Source: Intoshia linei | Lineage: Eukaryota; Orthonectida; Rhopaluridae | Direction: 5' to 3' | Assembly: GCA_001642005.1 (NCBI GenBank) | Contig: LWCA01000323.1 | Coordinates: 1-32,323, forward strand | DNA length: 32,323 bases | Shown here: piece after piece, positions 19,951 through 29,419 of the stretch | Position numbering within the stretch: position 1 is the first letter of the stretch | Layout of the letters: each line of letters opens with the position of its first letter | Translations under genes and position numbers: made by a program | Notes under the pieces: model-generated | Told to the model about the DNA's origin: nothing | The model's input: the letters and a program-made list of their open reading frames with translations, nothing else | The model's database searches: none

Positions 19951-22900
19951 TTATCTTCGTTTCCTATAAAAATAGTTAAAAATGTAAATTGATTAAAAAA
20001 ATACCAGGTATATTTACGACGAGCTCCTTCCTGTCCAGGTTTTTTTCTTTCTCGCATTCGAGGGTCTCTTGTTAATAGACCAGCTACAGTTAAGATTAAA
20101 TTAATGACTCATGTTACATAATTAGTAAATTAGTATATGTGTATTTACACTTTTTAATTAAAAAAATAAAGGTTAAATTTGTATTTAAAAATTAATCTCG
20201 TATCAAAGAGTGCTAAATTTAGATTAAATTAATCTTTAATCCAATAATGATAATGATCATGTCATTTTTATCACATTCAGTTTTACAATGAAACAATTTA
20301 CAAAATTAAGTTATCAAAGTGAAAGCTAATAAGTTTTGCATGTTAGCATATAACTCCCAGCTAGGGCCGTGGACATGGGCTAGGTGGGCATATGGCCCGG
20401 TAAATTTTATGTATGTTAACCTCACAAAAAGAGAGATAAAAAAACTTTTACCCTGGTAAACTTATATTCATTCTTAACGAAGGTTTAAAATTTAAATTCA
20501 TTATGGGGATATGAGCCTTCAAAATTTCTTTATCCACTGATGTATTCTAAAATATCAAAAATATTACTAGTTTTCCAACATCCTACATGGTTGAAAGTGG
20601 ATTCAGTTCTTTAAACAAAATATTCAGTAAAGATAGAAACAAAATTAATGGATGTCAAAGAAGAGATATTATTATCAAATTAACAAGAATAAAACCAATA
20701 ATTTAAATATCACATTTTTAATAAATTTTTATAGGGCCTACTCAGAGCCGTATTAAGCCATTTCGTGGCTCTGGGCTAAGCAAAGGGCCGGAGACCTCTT
20801 AAAGTTTTGAGCGAAGCGATAAAAAAATTTTAGTGCCCCTTTTTAGAAGACAAGGCATACTGTTGCTTAGACCCTTAAAGTATTATTTTATTGAGTATTA
20901 ATAAAACATTAAAAGATATTATGTAGGTTTCTAGTAACTTATTTTTTTTTACAAAAACTTTAAAGTACTTTCTTTCTAACTATTCGAATTTCCACACTTC
21001 AAAACTTATAAACTGTTTCTTAAGATATAAATGTGAAGTATTTTTTAATAAATTGGGGCCTTCTTTTTAAGATATTTTTTATGTATATATGTGAAGTACT
21101 TTTATTAATTTGGTGGCCTTTTTTAATGAGTGGCCCTGGGCTACAGCTCATATTGTTCATGCCTTAAAACGGCTCTGGGCCTACTGCTAGCTCTCCACGG
21201 CCCTAGGTACAGCATACTCTCTTTGGATATTACGATTATTCCAAATAAATTTTTTAATTGAAATTTAAAATAAAGTATTTGTACCCAATTTCATCTTTAA
21301 TTGAGTTTCACTGTCTGAAACAGCTGCAATGGCTCGGGATAATGCTAATCGAATAGAACCCATTTCTGATGGTAAATCGGTTTCACTTACAGTGACATCA
21401 AAATCACAAGTTCCTATTCTATTTGTCATTTGCAATGGAAGCAATAATTGATTTCTAAATAAATTTAATAATTAAAATATTTAATAACCCCAATTTAAAG
21501 TCTAAATTCTCAATATGGTTCACGCTACTAAAAAAATAAAAAACTAGTGATTAGATTATTTTAATATAAAAAATTGTATAGAAGTATATTCAGCGTAACA
21601 ATACACCCGGTATAAATACCATCCATATAAACGGAATGTTAATTAATCGGAATCGTACATTTTCATAGACCAACTGTATACACTATATCAGGGTGAAAAA
21701 CAGGCGGTCTTACGGCCACATGCGGCAATTCATGTGATCATACTGCTATATATACTTTTACTTCAAATTTAAGGGAAATATTTTTAGCACATAGTTACAT
21801 TTTTGACTTTTCCGCGTTTCTCAAAAGGGTTTCTCAAACTCTCTCAATGTTAAATTAAATTTTGTCGACCGTAGTATCAATTAGTAAAGTAGCTTTGTGG
21901 CTGAATTGGTGGAAAGGTTGTGCACTCCTGCACCTGCACCTTTGACACTGAAGAATTCCATATCTGAAAATGAAACTTGCATTAAAACATCAATATTGAA
22001 AAAAAAGTATTAGAAACAGTAGTAACAGAAGGTTTTTTAATCCTAGCAATGTAAATTTTTTAAGTACACACAGAAACATTCAATTTTATGCAACTAAAGG
22101 ACTAAAACTCTTTTCATTTAAAAAAGGATCATTCGGATTTTGATCATGAAGATAACGTTTCTAATATTGAGATTTACGATAATATTAATGATTTTAAGTT
22201 AAAAATTGTCCAAGAATTATTTTTAATTCTAAGACTCATTTTATTTTTAAACAAAAACAAAGGGTAGTATGGTTTTTCAGGATATAAAATTAGCTATAAA
22301 ACTATAAAATCTCACAAATTACAAAATGTCTTTTTAAATCTAGGAGTCTTAATTTTATAAGTAAACAGTAATACAAAAAATTATGCAAAAATGTAATAAT
22401 TTTTAGTAAAAAAATAATCTATATTATTCCAGACAGCGAAAATTATTATATGGCTCTATAGGCCCACAATGTGGGCCCTACATAGCCACATTAAGAAAAT
22501 TAGATTAATAATTAATTTGGTAGTACCATAGGTAAAACCGATTCACATAAAATAAAAAATACCTCAAGGGAATAGATTTGACAAACAGCCACATACTTTT
22601 TCCATTGATAGTAATCTTCCCAGTTCCTTCAGGATAAAACTTTAAAGTACATTTACATGTTTTTCGTGCTCCTGTAGATTTAAAATCATAAAATATTTAC
22701 ATTTACAATTGCAAATACAATGTGTAGTACAATATAAAATAAACCTTGAGCTATAACGAACTGACGTTGTGTTTTTTCTTCAATTTGAACCTAAAATATG
22801 AAATATTGCATCGAATTTCAAAAACGTCTAATCTAAAAGTATGAACTGACCTGTGGTAACCACAAAGCAGAATCAAAGGTTTTTTTTTCAATTCTATATT

Positions 22901-24215
22901 TCAAAATTAAATCTTTATATTGATATCCTAATGGATGTTGAATCAGACGATTAAATGTTTTTTTATATTGGTCAAACTAAAATCCTTGATAATAAAAAGT
23001 ATGGCTTTATAATTACATGCAAATGAGTTAAATTTTCCATAAACTTTTCAACCAAACCTTCTAAAGTCATTTCAACACTTGAACTAACACTTCTAAAATG
23101 ATAAATTAAAATAATAATCATTAGAAAAATGAACCGACCCTTAACATTAATTTACAAATTATTATATTATAATACATCATTTTTAATACACTGGATGGGT
23201 CATAATTAAACTGAAACATATCAAAACGATCATTTTAACTGACACTATAATTTATATTGATTAAAAAAAATTTTGAAAAAATATTCGTAAAAGTGCCCGT
23301 ACCGTATGCTGATCCGCCCGATTGGGTCATATTTTTATTAAAGACGTCTCACTTTTAGGTATTTACTGGAATATTTAAAATTACTCATTAAATTCCTTTT
23401 TTTTTATTTCATCTACCACAATTGCACCATTACACTTTAAAATAGAATTATTCAATTCAAATAAAGAGGTAGAGACTTTCTAAAATTATATTACATAAAT
23501 CTACCCAATAATACATTGATCATGTCGTAAAAATTTGGAAACAATGTATAAAATTTGTTTTTGAATGGCCGTCCATCATAATCAAATTGAATAGCTAAAA
23601 ATTTAAAAAAATAAATAAATACATTTTTTTAAGTATTACCTTGAATTCGTGGAATATATTCTTGCGGTGGCTATAAAAATGAAAAACATAAATATTTAAC
23701 TGAAATTAGAAGATTTAAAAAATTTTTTAACCGACACTGAAAATGGGGTTTTAGGGTAAAATAAATCTTTAAACTTTAATTTAAAAAAAATATCACCTAT
23801 AAAATTACATAAATTCCTTTAAGATATATAATATAAATTTAAATACCGACAAAATATAAAATACCTTCATGAAAGGAATTGCCCTATTATCCATTAAACC
23901 AGATGGTAACAAATACGCAATGTGTTTCTAAATCAAATCTAATTCTCAATCATCAAAATGATTTTAATGTACATTAATTTCGGCTTGCGTCAGATCATCA
24001 CTGGTCGCATTCATCATTTTAGCCAAATGTTTTTTACCAATAGCAAAATTTTTTTCTTCGTTCTGCATAAACCTTTCTAATCAAAAAAATTAAAACAATT
24101 TAACACTATAAATACCCTTGTCTCGAACATTATCTAAATATATTTTCATGGCATTATTAATATTCTTATTTTGGCTATTAAATCTTTTTGCGACATAAAT
24201 TAAACGTAAACGCAT
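19951..24215 (-). CDS. MRPS9: Mitochondrial small-subunit ribosomal protein uS9m (MRPS9)
   Basis: uS9m is a component of the mitochondrial 28S subunit, with its C-terminal tail near the decoding site. Fourteen exons join in phase: 24215-24116, 24076-23973, 23927-23865, 23773-23738, 23670-23640, 23594-23515, 23479-23385, 23092-23017, 22976-22851, 22790-22745, 22671-22563, 21454-21285, 20083-20005 and 19963-19951, giving 375 residues. The basic start [12 protein letters not shown] suits a mitochondrial targeting peptide. [18 protein letters not shown] and [11 protein letters not shown] are family-specific blocks. The uS9 fold follows: GARK...[23 protein letters not shown] and [19 protein letters not shown]. 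The last exon is only 13 nt and supplies KRR and the stop. Half of the small introns are under 50 nt. Exon 4 (acceptor aattaaag) and the exon 7 donor are the least certain. Introns 11 and 12 exceed 1 kb and carry repeats. The start lies 73 bp from the ANAPC2 stop. Confidence 0.9.
20572..20706 (+). pseudogene. hAT (ZBED5/SCAND3-like) transposase C-terminal fragment
   Basis: Forty-four codons before a stop read [20 protein letters not shown], then RNKIN, then [13 protein letters not shown]. hAT transposases of the ZBED5/SCAND3 group end with YLVESGFSxV...RNRL...DLRLxLTxIxP, a clear match. Only the end of the protein survives. Confidence 0.72.
20735..21185. mobile_element. hAT MITE nested in the outer hAT remnant
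   Basis: CAGAGCCGTATTAAG at 20743, and CAGAGCCGTTTTAAG read inward from 21177, are terminal inverted repeats (14 of 15). A perfect 8-bp duplication GGCCTACT flanks them (20735-20742 and 21178-21185). The 435-bp insert has no coding capacity. The intact target duplication and well-matched ends indicate it is much younger than its host element. Confidence 0.93.
21896..21960 (+). repeat. Possible tRNA-derived SINE head
   Basis: tggctgaattgg fits the pol III A-box consensus TRGYNNARNNGG and is followed by ...ggttgtgcactcctgcac, as in many tRNA-derived SINEs. A convincing B box (GGTTCRANNCC) is not visible in the next 60 bases, so this may be a degraded head or coincidence. Confidence 0.3.
22080..22350. 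repeat. Dispersed repeat, reverse-oriented copy in MRPS9 intron 11
   Basis: aaaaggatcattcggatttt, then gatcatgaagataacgtttc, then a degenerate ...tttacgataatattaatgat, is the reverse complement of the family core seen at 3680 and 19550. It continues into tgtccaagaat, shared with the copy at 7250. Confidence 0.55.
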
Positions 24216-24255
24216 CTTTATTGAAAAAAATGAAAATAAAGTTTTAATTACAAAT

Positions 24256-24275
24256 GGGTTACCCATTATGGGTAA
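24256..24275. repeat. Compact palindrome in the 73-bp MRPS9/ANAPC2 gap
   Basis: TTACCCAT (24259-24266) is followed after one base by ATGGGTAA (24268-24275), a perfect inverted repeat. The upstream ATGGGT at 24254 pairs with the same ACCCAT, so three alternating half-sites occur within about 22 bp. Position suggests a role as promoter element for MRPS9 or in ANAPC2 3' end formation; that is inference. Confidence 0.6.
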
Positions 24276-24288
24276 GGTTAATACTATT

Positions 24289-27200
24289 TTATTTTAAATT
24301 TGGCAATTGATAGACACCATTTTTTAATTCAACTTGTCCATCATTTATTTTAGAGTTTAAAAAGTTTTCCATTTTGTTTTCAGTTATGGACTGTATGTAT
24401 TCTGAAAATTCCATAGTGTCGAAATCACCAGATTGATTAGAATCGTCCCTAACGTCCACAAAAAATTTTAACATTGATAATATTTTTGAAAGATTCATAG
24501 ACTTCATACTGGTAAGCATGCCCGTCACATATTTCCAAATCATCTAAATTTTAAATTAAAATTTCATTTAAATGATAAAAAAAAAGTTGGAAAAGGATTT
24601 ACCTCGTCAAAATTCTTTTTCCCCAAATTTTTCTTTGTTTTTTGATATACTTCGTCAACATTGATAGTTACATCATTTTTTCTTGCAATTGACGCGTCGT
24701 ATTCTTCATACATGTTCGTTTCGGTTTCCATTATTAGATTACGCATCATTAACTGTTTCAATTTAATTCGTAGTGCCTGCTCGTCAATTTTCATAATTTT
24801 TAAAAGGTCCATCAAACTTATTATTTTCTTATCGCTAATGTGCATTAATATACTTGATGAGCAAAAATCTAGAGTTTCGTATCGCACATCTCCATTAGAC
24901 ATGGTAATTTTTAAAGTTGTATTTCCTACAATAATGTACAGATTTATTATTATTATTAACCGTTTGACACTCACGTCTCGGTGATGGATTACTTAACTAA
25001 ATAATAAAAATTGTAAACTCTATAATTTTTTTATCTTAACCAGAAAAATGTCAAAATTCCCTTATAGTGAATTTCAAATTAAATCTTTCCATCAATTATT
25101 AAAAAAAATAATTAAACTATATATAATTATTTACCTTGAGAACTACAGATATTCAGTTTTTGGTTACTTTTGAATATAATGTACATCGTTTGATAATAAT
25201 TAAAAATTTTGGTAAATGCATCATGTAATACAAATTCATTTTCATCTTTTAGCATAGATTTTGGCCAATAACAGTAAGATAGAATGAAATGATTTGTATC
25301 CAAAATATTTTTCTAATAAAAAATTTTAATTTTAATACAGATTAATAAATGTCTGTAGAATAAGGTGTGTCCTAAAACAGTTTTTAAACAATGCAAAAGT
25401 AGTCAACGGGGAAAGATGAAACTTTTTATTGTGAACAAGATAATGTGAAAACCATTGACTTTTTGCATTTTAATACAATTTTTCAAAAATGAATATGAAC
25501 TTTATAAAAAAATATTGGTGTGGTATTCGATGTGAATTCATGCGTATAAATAGTATATGTAACATTTGTTTTCATAAATTTTTTTCATATAATTAGCATT
25601 ATAAATGATCATTAATAATCAAAATCTTAAAAGGCTGCCCTAATTAAGCACTAACGTGATTTCAGTAACTTAGAGCTCCACGGATTTCTCATTAAGCTTT
25701 TTTACGACAACTCCTTAAAAATTTTGAAATCACTTAATGAAGTAAAGAGTTGGAAGAAGAGTTCAAGTTAGAACAGTAAGACCCAATTTTACAAAAATTC
25801 GTCAAAGTTCAGAAGAGGTCTCGGTTACGGTAGGTTGAGTTCTAGGTTAAGACAAGACATTAAAATATTCAATATCACAAAACAAAATATACCTCCGTAA
25901 GACCCAACTCTGCACATATTTTTTTGAATTGAATACAAAGATCCTCATCAAAGTTGTCTAAAATACTGGATTTAAAACAAGATTTCATTCTCATCGATTC
26001 AACAATATCTTTAACCATAACTTTACACTTATGAATAGTTTTAGCTCCAAATTTAGCTTCAATAAGTTCCAAAGTAGTCTGATTAATGGATTGATCATAA
26101 CTCAACCGAGAAACGATATTTTCCGCAAAATTAAAGTGAAATTGTTTCATAAAAGTTGTCAAGTTTCCAAAAATATGAATAAGGGAATCAATTATATCAA
26201 GGTCACAGCTATAAGATTCATATTTCCTTTTATCGTCTCCTACAGCAGTATCATTATATTCAATTTCGTCCAAATCTGTACCATTACCAACATTCTTATT
26301 TTTAACCAAATGTTTAGTATTTAAAACATCCTTTTTAAACATTAAATCCTCAAAACAAAGTCTATCAATTAGTCGTTTATCGCAAGCCGGCTTAGGATTC
26401 CAAGGTTTACCGAAAAATTTGTCAAAATTTTTCATTTCCTCTTCATCTTCGTTTTTTGGAGTAGGTTTAACATTTTTAGTTTGCAGGATACGAATGAGCT
26501 CATTTTTTAAATCACTTTCCTCGTCAATAAGAGATTGGACTATGCACTGTAAAGTGTCTTTGCGATGTCTGAGGTACGTTCGAAGCGGTTCATAAACTAA
26601 ATTTAAAAGAACACCAGTTGGATCCAACATTTCAAAAGCTTTGACGGCAGAAACATAGGCCATCAAAATATCCTCTGTTTTGACGCCGGGGTGCAATAAT
26701 TTCTTTGATAAAAGTTTACGTAATTGTATAATATTTTCATTATTTAATCCCACAAACGCTACAGATTTTTTTAAATCTTGAATAGTCGGGATAGATTCCG
26801 GGTAATCCAAAACAATAAACAAAATTTGACTGAATCTAAGGTTGCTAAATTCTAAATAAAGTCGTTGTTTCAAGCAATACTGTTGCCGATACATTAAATT
26901 TGTATAGTCTTTACTCGATTTTTGATAAGGCGCGTAAATCGTAACTAACCATGGAATTAGTACAGCATATAGCCAATCTACCAAATGATTAAAACAACTT
27001 TTTTCATATTTTTCTTGGCAGACATTTTTTACTTTATCTTTGATAATTTTGTCGACTAAAGCTGTAATTATTTCCATGTTATTGTTTGCCATTATACCAT
27101 ACACGATAATCATATCATTCACTTTTAAATACCTTGTGTATTCTTCTTGTAGAGAATCTGACAATCCATCTTCAGTTTGAAGGTGGATTTTGTACATTTT

Positions 27201-28318
27201 TTTATACATGTGATAAACTCCAACCATTACTTTTCTATTACGAAGATGAACCAACATTGCTCCAGTGCCCAAATTTAAACACCGTGCTTCGAATTTAAAA
27301 TTTTCATTTAATAGTTTATTCAATCTATCCCATACGCATCTTTCTTTGTTTAATGCCTCATGGTAAAAGAAGGCCCAGTCAATAAACTGTATACACCAAT
27401 TTTCTGCGTACCAAGTCAAATCTTCATATATAGTACCAATGGAATTGTAATTATTCTTTTTTCTCTCACACACGGAAAGATTTACATTAAACAATTTATC
27501 TGTCAATGTTTCATTAAAATTGAACCTGTACACAAGTTCTTGATTGTTATCGTCGAAAATATCACACATTTCATAATTTTGTTCCAATTTGTTTATGCAG
27601 TTCATTACAATAGCATCGAAATGACAAAAGTAGTATTCAAATAGTAACATTCTTTTCATTTCCAGTATAAAAGATTCATTTGTTTCGTCCACCTTTACGT
27701 TCTTGTTTTTGTCTTGATGGAAATTTTCGCCTAATTATTAAATTACAATATTCTCGTCTGTTGATAAAGTTCCCGAATTTGAGACAAATTTTGATAGATA
27801 CGAAAAATCACTGAATTTTTCACAAAGACAAATTATAAAATTTTTCCAAATGTATAAATCTAATCTCATAATTTTTTTATTCGAAATTTGCATCTTCACG
27901 ATAAAAAACATTTTTTCTTCTATCATGCATTTCGGATAAAGCAATGATATCCACGTTGAAATAAATCTTAAACCCACTTAAACTTTTTACCCTGAACTCG
28001 TCTCTAAAATATTGGGGAAAATAAGCTCGAACTAGTCATTTTCAAATTTTTAAAATAAAAACAAAAATAAAAATCTCGAAACCTTTAAAAATCCGGTAAT
28101 AACCTATTAAAATTTGGCTAAAAATAACCAGAATTTCTCGTATTTTTTTTTTGATGTCTGATTAAAAAAAAATATAAATTCTTAGACTATAATTATAGTA
28201 ACAATTCTGAAAAAATAACATATTAACCTTTTTGCAATTTATCCAAGTAACGTAAAAAGCGATGATCAATTCGTAAATCATTATAAAGTAATTTCGTTCT
28301 GTCATAATTTTCGGGGTT
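24289..28318 (-). CDS. ANAPC2: Anaphase-promoting complex subunit 2 (cullin-like)
   Basis: ANAPC2 is the cullin of the APC/C ubiquitin ligase and with the ANAPC11 RING forms the catalytic core that targets cyclin B and securin. Exons in phase are 28318-28228 (tentative), 27730-25893, 25312-25135, 24925-24603 and 24543-24289. The long exon holds a conserved block: LLHPGVKTEDIL, AVKAFEMLDPTGVLL, EPLRTYLRHRKDTL, then DIIDSLIHIFGN and LIEAKFGAKTIHKCKVMVKD. The next exon has SYCYWPKSML, like the family's SSQFWP motif. The last two exons form the winged-helix tail (ISLMDLLKIMKIDEQALRIK ... MLTSMKSMNLSKILSML ... NGVYQLPN). The cullin core diverges strongly from vertebrate ANAPC2. The first exon contains no Met; it is linked only by phase and GT/AG signals, so the true start lies further upstream or at a Met in the long exon. 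About 890 residues result. Introns are 497, 580, 209 and 59 nt. Confidence 0.9.
25313..25892 (-). other. ANAPC2 intron (580 bp)
   Basis: No gene is present. aggtgtgtcctaaaa at 25364 and, near 25630, tcttaaaaggctgccc are each next to TA and weakly inverted, so a small mariner-like MITE is conceivable but the terminal match is poor. Confidence 0.35.
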
Positions 28319-28950
28319 CTAAAATATAAACATTTCAACTTAATATATTTGAATTTCAGGGATTTAGCGTAGACTAGGAGTCTCGATTATTAGAAATATT
28401 GAAAAACTAGGTTTCTGTTGCTCCAAGAATGCCGAACGTGGTGTACTCAAGACCCATTTAGGGATATTTCTACTTTAATTCAAACTCAACCCTTCTTTTC
28501 TACTGTAATCAGTATTTTCTACCCTTATACTAAAGAAATTAATTTAAATTAATCAGAGAAATGTAAATTATTTTTTAAACAAAATAGAATAGAAAATCTA
28601 TAATACTAACGACAACTGTATTCTGAAAATGACAATAAATTAAATTACATTTTTTTGAAATACATAATTAACTATTCTTTTAAAATTTTCATGAGTTTTT
28701 ATGTTATCGTCCATTTATGAATCCCAAATTGATAATGCATTAAAAATTAATGTATTTAAAGTTTAAATTAATCTATAAATTCTATAGCTATCGGTCTCGG
28801 CTATTAAAAATTATTTAGGTGAAGTGGCCAGAAAAATACGTATACATGTCTATCAGGCATCGGAAATTATAGATTGATTGCAATAATTATGCAATAAATT
28901 GAATACAATTTAATTTGTAATTAATATTTTATGTTTACATTAGAATTGAT
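28319..28950. other. Gap between ANAPC2 and the Tigger pseudogene
   Basis: This AT-rich stretch must contain the 5' end of ANAPC2. A minus-strand open stretch starts with an ATG near 28460 but runs into a stop without a usable donor. No promoter element, repeat or RNA gene could be supported. Confidence 0.4.
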
Positions 28951-29419
28951 TCAAATTCTTTTGTCTTTTATTGCTTTCAAAAAGAATTCTCTCAAACAAT
29001 TACAATAATGATCCTTAAATGATTTAATAATACCCATGTCTAAAGGTTGGATTAAACAGGTCGTATTCTTTGGTAAAAAGAAAAGTTCCACATTAGAACA
29101 TTCAAACGGTTTATGACAACTAGCGTTGTCCAACATAATTATAATTTTCCTATTTTCTGCAATCATATTATTTATTATCGTTAACCATAAGGCACGAAAA
29201 ATGTTATTTGTCATCCAAGCGTTTTTAGATGAAAAATATAGAACTCCATAATCATTACAAGACATATTTTTCATGCATTGAGGATTTTTAGCTTTTCAAC
29301 TATCAATGGCTGAAATTTGTCACCGATTAAAGTTTAACTTAAACTGCAACAAAGAAGGAGGCTTATTTCTTCTTTGGTTTTTATAGTACCTTTGCATTTA
29401 TCATTTTTTTCTACGAAAG

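Larger units (their letters stand above)
20361..21206 (+). mobile_element. Outer hAT remnant in MRPS9 intron 12
   Basis: The ends CTAGGGCCGTGGA (20361) and, read inward from 21206, CTAGGGCCGTGGA are a perfect 13-bp inverted repeat. The element carries a hAT transposase C-terminal fragment (20572-20706) and is interrupted by a younger MITE at 20743-21177. Without that insert it would be about 400 bp. The flanking octamers do not match convincingly, so the target duplication has decayed or the true ends differ by a few bases. Confidence 0.72.
21455..22562 (-). other. MRPS9 intron 11 (1108 bp) with repeats
   Basis: No gene is present. It contains a hAT-end-like string cagggtgaaaaacaggcggt at 21689, a tRNA-like A-box stretch at 21896-21950, and a copy of the dispersed repeat around 22080-22350. 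Confidence 0.5.

Noticed and set aside
21896-21970. A tRNA gene
   Set aside because: There is only an A-box-like string; no cloverleaf can be drawn and the B box is missing.
23480-23508. A 29-nt intron in MRPS9
   Set aside because: A phase-correct alternative donor 10 bases earlier gives a 35-nt intron with a normal ttttag acceptor, matching other introns here, so the shorter one is not needed.
27738-27977. Extra ANAPC2 exon or separate gene
   Set aside because: It is open only by chance as far as can be seen: no resemblance to ANAPC2, and direct joining of 28228 to 27730 keeps phase without it.
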